Assembly: GCA_904501955.1 (NCBI GenBank)
Contig: CAJGCY010000044.1
Span: forward strand, 1 to 16,734
Source of the DNA: an uncultured Akkermansia sp.
GTDB lineage: Bacteria > Verrucomicrobiota > Verrucomicrobiia > Verrucomicrobiales > Akkermansiaceae
DNA length: 16,734 nucleotides
Direction of reading: 5' to 3'
Of the stretch, positions 1 through 6,065 are shown in pieces. Each line of letters opens with the position of its first letter. Position 1 is the stretch's first letter. A model generated the notes under the pieces. The model saw only the letters and a list, made by a program, of their open reading frames with translations, made no database searches and was not told the origin of the DNA. A program made the position numbers and the translations under genes.

Positions 1-180
1 AGCCCCAAGCGTTCGCGTGAGTGACAACGAACGTTCGCGTGAGCCGTAGGCGCCAGCCACGGCGTAGCAAGCGAGCGCAGCGAGACGCGAAGACGGGAAC
101 TGAAATGTGTATTACCGCGGGCGCATGCCCGCCTAACTTGAGCCCGTAAAGGGGCGACGGCTCTTAGGCAGGCGCTGCGG
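1..180. repeat. GC-rich intergenic repeat region, left end
   Basis: This stretch has no credible gene. It begins with two copies of GTTCGCGTGAG (11-21 and 33-43, period 22). An AGCGAGCGCAGCGAG-like purine/GC repeat lies near 68-84, a GCGGGC/GCCGCC-like dyad (GCGGGC 117-122 with GCCCGC 127-132, 4-nt loop) follows, and GAGCCCGTAAAGGGGCG lies near 139-156. The last unit resembles GAGCCCCGGAGGGGCG at the opposite end of the window in the same orientation. This looks like a mosaic of a dispersed non-coding repeat family, cut by the window edge. Function is not visible. Confidence 0.6.
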
Positions 181-219
181 CTCGCAAACTGTTCTTCAAA
201 ATCCGATTTATCGAGCAGT
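181..219 (+). repeat. Left arm of 39-bp inverted repeat flanking the gene block
   Basis: The 39 bases starting CTCGCAAACTG and ending TTTATCGAGCAGT match the reverse complement of 16536-16574 at 35 of 39 positions, including an unbroken 18-base run at the inner end. Similarity continues outward for about 13 more bases (CGCTGCGGCTCGC against CGCTGACGCTCGC). Outside both arms lies GC-rich repeat sequence; inside both lies AT-rich sequence. It is probably the edge of a dispersed intergenic element present in two opposite copies. Confidence 0.8.
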
Positions 220-332
220 TTGAATTAATCAAAACCTATAAATCACGTTTTTTTACTCGTTTTCGCTTTTTTTCGGGCAAAAAAATCCCAAAATAATCCA
301 AAATACACCCTTCGGAAATAGAAAAAGCTAAC

Positions 333-355
333 TTTTTTAGAGAAATTCTAAGAAA
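333..355. promoter_or_regulatory. Dyad upstream of the peroxiredoxin promoter, possible Fur/PerR-type operator
   Basis: A dyad is centred on position 344: TTTTTTAGA (333-341) opposes TCTAAGAAA (347-355) with one wobble position. The inner 15 bases, TTAGAGAAATTCTAA (337-351), have the 7-1-7 geometry of a PerR box (TTATAATNATTATAA) and agree at 10 of 14 defined positions. It ends 9 bp before the -35 element of a peroxide-defence gene, which fits. The flanking A and T tracts could also act as an UP element. No perR gene is in the window, so the regulator is inferred. Confidence 0.35.
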
Positions 356-359
356 AGTC

Positions 360-388
360 TTGCATTGTGATAGGAAAAGTGGTAATTT
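360..388 (+). promoter_or_regulatory. Promoter of the peroxiredoxin gene
   Basis: TTGCAT (360-365) and TAATTT (383-388) are separated by 17 bp, and AT-rich sequence precedes the -35. The predicted transcript begins near 395, giving a leader of about 57 nt before the ATG at 452. The 220-360 stretch is markedly more AT-rich than the rest of the window and holds no gene. Confidence 0.5.
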
Positions 389-451
389 ATCCCCGGCAAG
401 CGGGGGCAAGGTGCTACCGCAAGTAAAAAAACAATAGAAAGACACACAACA

Positions 452-1036
452 ATGTTAGTAGGTAAGAAAGCACCGGAGTTCACTGCAAACGCAGTGGTAA
501 ATGGAGTCATCGAGAGCAACTTCAGCCTTGAGCAGTACAAGGGAAGCAAGTACGTGATTCTGTTCTTCTACCCCAAGGATTTCACATTCGTATGTCCCAC
601 GGAGCTCATTGGCTTCCAGAATGCGCTGCCTGAGTTTGAGGCTCGCGATACGGCGGTAGTCGGCTGCTCCACGGACAGCGAGTTCTGCCACTGGGCATGG
701 GCGAACACCCCGCGCACGCAGGGCGGTATTCAGGGGGTAACATACCCGCTGGTGGCAGATATCAACAAGGAGATTGCAGCTCAGTACGAGGTGCTGGCAG
801 AGGAGGGCGACCGCGTCGCATATCGTGGCCTGTTCCTCATCGACAAGGAGGGCGTCGTGCGCCACATGCTGGTGAACGATATGCCGCTCGGCCGCAGCAT
901 CGATGAGGCCATCCGCATCGTGGATGCCCTGCAGCACTTCGAGCAGTACGGTGAGGTGTGCCCGCTCGGCTGGCACAAGGGCGAGAAAGCCATGCAGGCC
1001 TCTCACGAGGGTGTAGCAAGCTATCTCTCTGAGTAA
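452..1036 (+). CDS. ahpC: Typical 2-Cys peroxiredoxin (AhpC/Prx1 type)
   Basis: This is a thiol peroxidase of 194 residues, the usual length, that reduces hydrogen peroxide and organic hydroperoxides in the cytoplasm. The peroxidatic cysteine is C48 in FTFVCPTE, with the preceding FFYPKD strand intact. The resolving cysteine is C170 in GEVCPLGW, marking the typical 2-Cys dimeric class. The C-terminal YF motif of over-oxidation-sensitive peroxiredoxins is absent, since the chain ends SYLSE, so the enzyme is likely robust. No ahpF reductase lies beside it, so electrons probably come from thioredoxin or an unlinked partner. The start has no clear Shine-Dalgarno sequence, but ATG 452 gives the family-typical MLVGKKAPEF amino terminus. 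Codon use is enriched in C-ending codons, consistent with high expression. It is a single-gene unit with its own promoter and terminator. Confidence 0.95.
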   Translation: MLVGKKAPEFTANAVVNGVIESNFSLEQYKGSKYVILFFYPKDFTFVCPTELIGFQNALPEFEARDTAVVGCSTDSEFCHWAWANTPRTQGGIQGVTYPLVADINKEIAAQYEVLAEEGDRVAYRGLFLIDKEGVVRHMLVNDMPLGRSIDEAIRIVDALQHFEQYGEVCPLGWHKGEKAMQASHEGVASYLSE

Positions 1037-1096
1037 GCCTTACCGGGCGCAGAGCTCGCGATCAGCAGAAAATCGTTCATAAGACAAGAGGAAGGA

Positions 1097-1137
1097 CGGT
1101 CTCGGGAGTAATCTCGGGGCCGTTTTCCTTCGTTTTT
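1097..1137 (+). terminator. Rho-independent terminator after the peroxiredoxin gene
   Basis: CGGTCTCG (1097-1104) pairs with CGGGGCCG (1115-1122) as 8 bp including two G-U pairs, around a 10-nt loop. TTTT and a second T-rich run (1132-1137) follow. It lies about 60 bp after the stop codon and before the convergent end of rarA. Confidence 0.6.
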
Positions 1138-1181
1138 CGGTTAATTAACCGGGCTGTTAAAATCGAGGAAGACCAGCGCGT

Positions 1182-2531
1182 TTACTGTTGTTTGTTGCGC
1201 AGGTATTCCATGCGCTCGGTGATGCGGAGCTCCATGCCGTTGGTGGTGGGGTGGTAGTAGACGCGCCCCTCAGGCAGGTAGGCTTGGGGGACGAAGTGGT
1301 CGTCGCCGAAGTCGTGGGCGTATTTGTAGGTAGTGGCCTCCTCCGACACGCCGCGTAGGCGTGCGAGTTTTTTGCGGGTGGGGGTGGCGAGGTGGTCCGG
1401 CACGGCGAGCGTTTTGCCCTCTTGCACGTCTTTGAGGGCGGCGTTGATGCCCATGTAGGCGGAGTTGCTCTTGGGGGCGGTGGCAATGTACACGGTGGCG
1501 TGTGCCAGGGGGATGCGGGCCTCCGGCATGCCGAGCATTTCCGCAGCCTGAGCGGCGGCAAGTGCCACGCGCAGGGCGTTGGAGTCCGCGAGCCCCACGT
1601 CCTCGCTGGCGCAGATGACGAGGCGGCGGGCAATGAAGCGGATGTCCTCACCGGCGTTGAGCATGTAGGCCAGCCAGTAGAGGGCGGCATCCGGGTCGCT
1701 GCCGCGCATGGATTTGATGAAGGCGGAGATGGTGTCGTAGTGACCATCCCCCATGCGGTCGTAGCGCACGGCTTTTTTCTGGATGGATTCTTCCGCCACC
1801 TCGAGCGTGACGCGCACGGTGCCGTCCTCCCCGCGCGGGGTGGAGAGCGCTGCTACCTCGAGCGCGGTGAGAGCTTTGCGCACGTCACCATCCGCCTTGA
1901 GCGCGAGGTGGGCAAGGGCATCGTCCTCCACCTGCAGGGGCATGAAGCCGAGCCCGCGCTTGGGCTCCGCAATGGCACGGCGGAGCAGGGCTATGATATC
2001 CGCATCCGCCACGGGCTCCAGCGGGAAAATCTGGGAGCGTGAGAGCATGGCGGAGTTGATGGCGAAGAACGGGTTTTCCGTGGTGGCGCCGATGAATCGC
2101 ACCGTACCGCGCTCCAAATGGGGCAGCAGGACGTCTTGCTGGGCTTTGTTGAAGCGGTGCAGCTCATCCACAAAGAGGATGGTTTTTTGTCCGTGGAGGG
2201 TTTGGCGGGCTTTGGCCTCCGCGATTTTCTCGCGGATGTCGCTTACGTTGGATTCCACGCCGTTGAGCATGACGAAGTAGGCGCTGGTTTGGCGCGCAAT
2301 GACGGAGGCAAGCGTGGTTTTGCCCACACCGGGCGGGCCGTAGAAGATGAGGGAGGAGAAGCGATCCGTCTCGATGGCGCGGCGCAGCAATTTACCCTCC
2401 GCCAGCAGGTGTTGCTGGCCGGCTACCTCCTCCAGGGTTTCGGGGCGCATGCGAGCCGCCAAGGGCATGCTTGATGGCGTGGCCTCTTCCTGTTGCTCTT
2501 CCGCTTTTCCGTATGGGGTAAATAAATCCAT
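1182..2531 (-). CDS. rarA: Replication-associated recombination protein A (RarA/MgsA), AAA+ ATPase
   Basis: The product is 449 residues, normal for RarA (bacterial homologue of yeast Mgs1 and human WRNIP1), a clamp-loader-like ATPase acting at stalled replication forks. Walker A is GPPGVGKT (65-72), Walker B with the family's HRF signature is ILFVDELHRF (118-127), and sensor 1 is GATTENP (148-154). The C-terminal half carries the RarA tetramerisation region, with blocks such as SEDVGLAD, a YMGINAAL-like stretch and the HDFGDDHFVPQAYLPEG motif. The frame stays open far upstream of the chosen start, but residues before MDLFTPYG run antisense through the neighbouring genes. ATG 2531 fits family amino termini and sits 13 nt after a good -10 element. 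It is divergent from the acyltransferase gene. Confidence 0.95.
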   Translation of the reverse strand: MDLFTPYGKAEEQQEEATPSSMPLAARMRPETLEEVAGQQHLLAEGKLLRRAIETDRFSSLIFYGPPGVGKTTLASVIARQTSAYFVMLNGVESNVSDIREKIAEAKARQTLHGQKTILFVDELHRFNKAQQDVLLPHLERGTVRFIGATTENPFFAINSAMLSRSQIFPLEPVADADIIALLRRAIAEPKRGLGFMPLQVEDDALAHLALKADGDVRKALTALEVAALSTPRGEDGTVRVTLEVAEESIQKKAVRYDRMGDGHYDTISAFIKSMRGSDPDAALYWLAYMLNAGEDIRFIARRLVICASEDVGLADSNALRVALAAAQAAEMLGMPEARIPLAHATVYIATAPKSNSAYMGINAALKDVQEGKTLAVPDHLATPTRKKLARLRGVSEEATTYKYAHDFGDDHFVPQAYLPEGRVYYHPTTNGMELRITERMEYLRNKQQ

Positions 2532-2544
2532 ATGCTGCAAGGGG

Positions 2545-2573
2545 AGTCTACCATAGAGCGAGCGTTTTGGCAA
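2545..2573 (-). promoter_or_regulatory. Promoter of rarA
   Basis: Read on the minus strand, TTGCCA (2573-2568) and TAGACT (2550-2545) are 17 bp apart. Only 13 nt separate the -10 from the ATG, so the leader would be about 6 nt and no Shine-Dalgarno sequence fits in it. It is back to back with the promoter at 2589-2618. Confidence 0.5.
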
Positions 2574-2588
2574 GTCCGGAAAAAGAGC

Positions 2589-2618
2589 TTGACTGTGGGC
2601 GTGCGACTGTGCCAGAAT
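2589..2618 (+). promoter_or_regulatory. Promoter of the acyltransferase gene
   Basis: TTGACT (2589-2594) and CAGAAT (2613-2618) are 18 bp apart. The -10 ends 12 nt before the ATG at 2631, giving a predicted leader of about 6 nt. The two divergent promoters occupy the 99-bp gap between rarA and this gene. Confidence 0.5.
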
Positions 2619-2630
2619 GAGGCTAAGGAT

Positions 2631-3746
2631 ATGAATAGAATTACGAGTATTGACGCTTTGCGTGGGTTTGATATGCTGATGCTGTGTGGCGGGGCTGCAA
2701 CTTTGCATTTGCTGCTGTTGTGGCTGGGGGATGGTGAGTTGAATGCCACCGTGGCGGAGCAGTTCCGCCATGCGGAATGGGGTGGGGCGTTCACGTGTTG
2801 GGATTTGGTGATGCCACTTTTCATTTTCATTACGGGGGCAAGCATGCCCTTTGCCTTTGCCAAGTACCGTGAAAAAGGCGGGGAGCGCTGGCGTTTGGGC
2901 ACTACTTGGCGCGTGGTGCGCCGCGTGGCCTTGCTTTTTGTGCTGGGTATGCTGGTGCAGGGGCATTTGGCCGGGGCTGTGGCTGAGCACATGAGCTTGT
3001 TTTGCAACACCCTGCAGGCTATCGCGGAGGGGTATTTGATAGCGGCGGTGGTGTTGATGTTCTGCAAGCTGCGCGGGCAAATCATCAGCTGCGTGTTCCT
3101 CATGGCGGTGTACTGGGCGCTGCTGCGTTTTGTGCCCTTCGGGGATTACCCTGCCGGCACCATGGAGCGCGACCACAACCTGGCGCTTTACCTCGACCAA
3201 TGGCTGCTCGGCAGCTGGCAGGACGGCACGCCCTACAGCTGGGTGCTTACGGCGTTCTCCTTCGGGGCTCTGACTCTGATGGGCAGCGTATGCGGCACGC
3301 TCATCCGTGCCCGCCAAGGCATGCGCACGGTGGGTGTTTTGGTGGCAGTAGGGGCTGCCTGTTTGGGGGGCGCCCTGTTGCTGGAGTTTGATACGCCCAT
3401 TGTGAAGCACATTTACACGACCACAGCCGTGCTGTGGAGCGGTGGGTGGTGTGTGTTGTTGCTGGCGCTGTTTCACCTGTTGTTTGATTGCTGCGGCAAG
3501 GGGGTGAGGGTGCTGGCATTCCCGCTGCAGGTGATTGGTTGCAATGCTTTGCTGGCGTATTTGCTGACGGAAATACACGGCCCGCACGGGCACAGCATAT
3601 GGTGGGGCGTAGCGCACCCGCTGGTGTACGGCTTGTCCTCGCAGGCGGAGGGGGCGGAAGCACTGGTGCATGCTGCGCTGAGCTTGCTGCTGCTGTGGCT
3701 GGTGCTCCTCTTCCTCTACCGCCACAAGGCATACCTGCGCGTGTGA
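2631..3746 (+). CDS. Multi-pass membrane acyltransferase, DUF5009/HGSNAT-like (COG4299)
   Basis: This 371-residue, very hydrophobic protein has about ten predicted membrane segments. Family hallmarks are SIDALRGFDM (6-15), a His in HAEWGG (H47) and the following PLFIFITGASMP (62-73). These match the heparan-alpha-glucosaminide N-acetyltransferase/NagX family, where the equivalent HxxWxG histidine carries the acetyl group across the membrane from cytoplasmic acetyl-CoA to a terminal glucosamine. The likely role is acetylation of an amino sugar, or a related sugar, outside the cytoplasmic membrane; the substrate is inferred. An in-frame ATG at 2532 would add 33 residues, but it lies upstream of the promoter and inserts non-family sequence before the SIDALRG motif, so ATG 2631 is preferred. 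Isolated from other glycan genes in this window. Confidence 0.8.
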   Translation: MNRITSIDALRGFDMLMLCGGAATLHLLLLWLGDGELNATVAEQFRHAEWGGAFTCWDLVMPLFIFITGASMPFAFAKYREKGGERWRLGTTWRVVRRVALLFVLGMLVQGHLAGAVAEHMSLFCNTLQAIAEGYLIAAVVLMFCKLRGQIISCVFLMAVYWALLRFVPFGDYPAGTMERDHNLALYLDQWLLGSWQDGTPYSWVLTAFSFGALTLMGSVCGTLIRARQGMRTVGVLVAVGAACLGGALLLEFDTPIVKHIYTTTAVLWSGGWCVLLLALFHLLFDCCGKGVRVLAFPLQVIGCNALLAYLLTEIHGPHGHSIWWGVAHPLVYGLSSQAEGAEALVHAALSLLLLWLVLLFLYRHKAYLRV

Positions 3747-3794
3747 TTTTCCCCCTCCTAACACGGAAAAAAGGGGGACAGGGAGGATTAAGGC

Positions 3795-3823
3795 TTGCCA
3801 TGGGGGGCGCTTTGCGTTAGAGT
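3795..3823 (+). promoter_or_regulatory. Promoter of the crcB-like gene
   Basis: TTGCCA (3795-3800) and TAGAGT (3818-3823) are 17 bp apart. The -10 ends 10 nt before ATG 3834, so the predicted leader is about 4 nt. This argues against the in-frame TTG at 3795, which is part of the -35 itself. No fluoride-riboswitch-like aptamer fits in such a leader. Confidence 0.5.
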
Positions 3824-3833
3824 GTCCCCTGCT

Positions 3834-4238
3834 ATGGCGATTTCGCTCAAGACATTGCTTTGTGTGGGCTCCGGTTGTTTCATCGGCGGCTCGTTGCGCT
3901 ATGTGACTGGTGTGCTCATTTGTGCCAAGTTGGGTGCCGGCCCCACGCAGATGCCGTGGCACACGCTGCTCATCAACTTCGGTGGGTGTTTGCTCATGGG
4001 GGTATTTTGCGGGCTGTTTAACCACGGCTTTGTGAAATCCCCCAGCCTGCGCGCGGGCTTGACGGCGGGGCTGTGTGGCGGTTACTCCACCTTGGCAGCC
4101 TTTGCGTGGGAGAACTCGGAGATGATGCGAGCCGGAGCACTGCTGCTGTCTGCCGGTTACATGCTGGCGACCGTGGTGGGTGGTATTTTGTTCTTTGTGC
4201 TCGGCTACCTGTTGGCGCAGAGCATGACTCGAGCTTAA
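3834..4238 (+). CDS. crcB: CrcB/Fluc-family fluoride channel with a divergent pore motif
   Basis: This 134-residue, four-helix membrane protein matches the length and layout of Fluc/CrcB fluoride exporters, which work as antiparallel dimers. Family blocks are GGSLRY (18-23), LLINFGGCLLMG (45-56, with the pore Asn N48) and GLCGGYSTLAAF (79-90). In characterised Fluc proteins the last block reads G-x-C-G-G-x-T-T-F-S-x-F. Here it is STLAAF, so one Phe-box phenylalanine is Leu (L87) and the neighbouring pore Ser is Ala (A88), while F90 is kept. Transport activity or selectivity may therefore be altered, although the fold assignment is firm. The gene is followed 12 nt later by the metallohydrolase gene, probably on the same transcript. 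Confidence 0.85.
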   Translation: MAISLKTLLCVGSGCFIGGSLRYVTGVLICAKLGAGPTQMPWHTLLINFGGCLLMGVFCGLFNHGFVKSPSLRAGLTAGLCGGYSTLAAFAWENSEMMRAGALLLSAGYMLATVVGGILFFVLGYLLAQSMTRA

Positions 4239-4240
4239 CC

Positions 4241-4246
4241 GGAAGG
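4241..4246 (+). promoter_or_regulatory. Shine-Dalgarno of the metallohydrolase gene
   Basis: GGAAGG lies 4 nt before ATG 4251, directly after the crcB stop. It is a clear internal-operon ribosome binding site, in contrast to the near-leaderless gene upstream. Confidence 0.6.
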
Positions 4247-4250
4247 GGCT

Positions 4251-5042
4251 ATGCGCATTCATGTGCTGATGGAGAATAGCTGCTGCCGCGATGATTTGGC
4301 AGCGGAGCACGGGCTGAGCCTGCTTATTGAAACGGCGGGTACGACTGTTTTGTTTGATACCGGTGCTTCCCCCGCCTTTGCGGACAATGCCGCCCGAATG
4401 GGGGTGGACCTGCGCGCGGTAGATGTGGCGGTGCTCTCACACGGGCACTACGACCACGGCGGCGGCATCCCGAGATTTTTGGAGCTCAATGCGCATGCCC
4501 CCGTGTGGGTGAGTGAGCGGGCGTTTGAGCCGCATTACAACGCCCACGGTAAGGACATAGGCCTTCACGCACCGCCTGCCACGCACGCACGCCTGCGCCG
4601 CCCCGGGGCTGAGCCGGTGCAACTGGCGCCGCATGTTACCCTGTGGCCTGCTGTGGACATGCCTTGCCCGCATGCACCGGAGGGGCGCGGCATGCATACG
4701 CTGGTGAACGGTGAGCGCCGTGAGGATGAATTTTTGCATGAGCAATACCTGCTGGTGGAAGAGGCAGGCAGGCGCTTGCTATTCAGCGGTTGCTCCCACC
4801 GTGGGGTGCTCAATATACGCGAGTATTTTCAGCCGGATGTGCTGGTGGGTGGTTTTCACCTCATGAACCGCAGCCCGGAGACGGATGCCGCCGTGCTGCA
4901 GGACTATGCCCGCTCGCTGGCGCTGGGAACAACCCAATACTACACCGGGCATTGCACGGGTGACCCCGCCTTCCGCTACCTGCAAGCACACCTAGGCGTG
5001 CGATTGCAAGCGCTTGCAACCGGCATGCAGTTCACGATTTGA
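4251..5042 (+). CDS. Metallo-beta-lactamase-fold hydrolase, COG1237 type
   Basis: This 263-residue protein has the binuclear metal motif SHGHYDH (63-69; H64, H66, D68, H69), with further family blocks FSGCSHRGVLNI (H183) and YTGHCTG (H234). The amino-terminal MENSCCRDD...EHGLSLLIET and the FDTGAS segment match the COG1237 branch. That branch includes proteins named dihydropterin-ribofuranosylaminobenzene 5'-phosphate synthase-like from methanopterin work, but most bacterial members have no proven substrate. It is likely cytoplasmic, as no signal peptide is seen. It is cotranscribed with crcB, and its stop is 16 nt from the convergent stop of the protease gene with no clear terminator between them. 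The function beyond metal-dependent hydrolysis is not assigned. Confidence 0.85.
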   Translation: MRIHVLMENSCCRDDLAAEHGLSLLIETAGTTVLFDTGASPAFADNAARMGVDLRAVDVAVLSHGHYDHGGGIPRFLELNAHAPVWVSERAFEPHYNAHGKDIGLHAPPATHARLRRPGAEPVQLAPHVTLWPAVDMPCPHAPEGRGMHTLVNGERREDEFLHEQYLLVEEAGRRLLFSGCSHRGVLNIREYFQPDVLVGGFHLMNRSPETDAAVLQDYARSLALGTTQYYTGHCTGDPAFRYLQAHLGVRLQALATGMQFTI

Positions 5043-5058
5043 TGTCAGGACCGCGTTT

Positions 5059-5943
5059 TTACGGAACGAGGAAGAACTTGCCGTAGTTCGAATCCTCTGT
5101 CGGCAGGTGGAGGAGTGTGGACTCCTTGAGCGCATCGATACCCAAGAGGCGGGATTCATTGCCCTTGTTCAAGAGGGGTTGCACGCCCTTGAGGGTGACG
5201 CCGGGGGCTACCTCGAGCTCGCCGGGCTTGCCTTCCTCCACCGTCACGTTCTTGGTGGTGTCCACATTGCCCAAACGGGCGGCGATTTCACCGGCTGAGC
5301 CCTCGCTCCAGGCATCCGCCGGCACGCGGGTGATGACGCTGCCGGTGTCCAGCAGCAGTTTGATAACCTTGCCCCCGTTTTTTGCTTCCACCATCATGCG
5401 CCCACCTCGCTCCATGGTGCCGTACAGGGGTGCCATGGCGGTGTTCTCCGGGATGCCCCAGTAGAACTCGCCTTTGCGAAAATCGAAGGTGAAGGGCAGG
5501 GAGCCGAGCACATCCATGCCGATGATGCCATCAATTTTCTCGCTCATCATGCTGTGTACGGCGGAGAGGTCCATGACGGCGAACATGTGGCGTGGGGAAA
5601 GCCCCGGACCTGCCTGCAGAGTGGTGACCAACATGCGCGGACGCTGCGAGGAATTGCTGCTGAATTGGATGTGGTCCGTATTGAGCCACATGACGTTTTG
5701 CAGCTTGGCTGCACTGTCTTTGTGCAAAATGGTGTGGGTAGCACCGGTGTCGAGCATCATTCGCATGGGAACCTCATTCACCATGGCGGTGATGAGGATT
5801 AAGCCACTGTGCGCATCGCGCTCCATGACCATGAGTTGCTCTTCCGTGGGGGCTTGCTGTGCGGTGGGGGCTGCTGTATCAGCCATGGCTGCGGGGGCTA
5901 TGCCGCCCAGCAGCCCCAAGATGATGCCGAGGTGCGTCTTCAT
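5059..5943 (-). CDS. Secreted single-chain aspartic protease with two retropepsin-like lobes
   Basis: The product is 294 residues. A signal peptide (about 1-21, MKTHLGIILGLLGG then APAAMA) precedes two tandem half-barrels. The first has MMLDTGATHTIL (catalytic D65) and the matching IDGIIGMDVLG block (137-147). The second has KLLLDTGSVITRVP (D199) and RLLGIDAL (265-272). Each lobe thus carries both the D-T-G and the downstream hydrophobic-G signature of retropepsin folds, so one chain could form the two-aspartate site that retropepsins form by dimerising. This is a pepsin-like arrangement at the size of a retropepsin duplication. No PDZ domain follows, unlike many bacterial relatives. ATG 5943 is chosen because a near-consensus promoter ends 7 nt before it and the next in-frame ATG lies upstream of that promoter. 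Substrate unknown; cell-envelope or periplasmic location is likely. Confidence 0.8.
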   Translation of the reverse strand: MKTHLGIILGLLGGIAPAAMADTAAPTAQQAPTEEQLMVMERDAHSGLILITAMVNEVPMRMMLDTGATHTILHKDSAAKLQNVMWLNTDHIQFSSNSSQRPRMLVTTLQAGPGLSPRHMFAVMDLSAVHSMMSEKIDGIIGMDVLGSLPFTFDFRKGEFYWGIPENTAMAPLYGTMERGGRMMVEAKNGGKVIKLLLDTGSVITRVPADAWSEGSAGEIAARLGNVDTTKNVTVEEGKPGELEVAPGVTLKGVQPLLNKGNESRLLGIDALKESTLLHLPTEDSNYGKFFLVP

Positions 5944-5950
5944 GCCGCTT

Positions 5951-5979
5951 ATTCTAACGGGCAGGCTTGCACATGTCAA
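5951..5979 (-). promoter_or_regulatory. Near-consensus promoter of the aspartic protease gene, leaderless geometry
   Basis: On the minus strand a perfect TTGACA (5979-5974) and TAGAAT (5956-5951) are 17 bp apart. Only 7 nt separate the -10 from the ATG at 5943, so transcription should start at or next to the A of the start codon. Confidence 0.65.
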
Positions 5980-6010
5980 CGCGTTTTGTTCTCTGTAGGG
6001 AAAAACAAGA

Positions 6011-6039
6011 TTGACTTAGTTGGGACTAATCATTAGGAT
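6011..6039 (+). promoter_or_regulatory. Promoter of the EFR1-type ferredoxin gene, with overlapping palindrome
   Basis: TTGACT (6011-6016) and TAGGAT (6034-6039) are 17 bp apart, with a leader of about 20 nt before ATG 6066. Two short dyads fall inside the promoter: TTAGT/ACTAA (6016-6020 and 6025-6029) and CTAATCATTAG (6026-6036), the latter overlapping the -10. They could be an operator, but they are short enough to be chance. Confidence 0.5.
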
Positions 6040-6065
6040 AACGGAAGATAATTCTCCTCTGAGCC

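Noticed and set aside
1..219. CRISPR array
   Set aside because: Only two short repeat copies at 22-bp period are present, with no regular spacers and no cas genes.
3751..3786. Terminator after the acyltransferase gene
   Set aside because: CCCCCT/AGGGGG and CCCTCC/GGGAGG can pair, but they compete with each other and no T-run follows.
3747..3833. Fluoride riboswitch upstream of crcB
   Set aside because: The expected conserved aptamer segments are not found, and the promoter places the transcript start only about 4 nt before the ATG.
2532..4310. 593 further open codons upstream of the rarA start on the minus strand
   Set aside because: This stretch is antisense to three well-recognised genes, has low-complexity His/Gln/Arg-rich translation with no family motif, and lies upstream of the rarA promoter. 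It is a by-product of GC-rich codon use.
5043..5058. Bidirectional terminator in the 16-nt gap between the convergent metallohydrolase and protease genes
   Set aside because: Only CCG/CGG around a T-rich loop can pair, which is too short to support a terminator.
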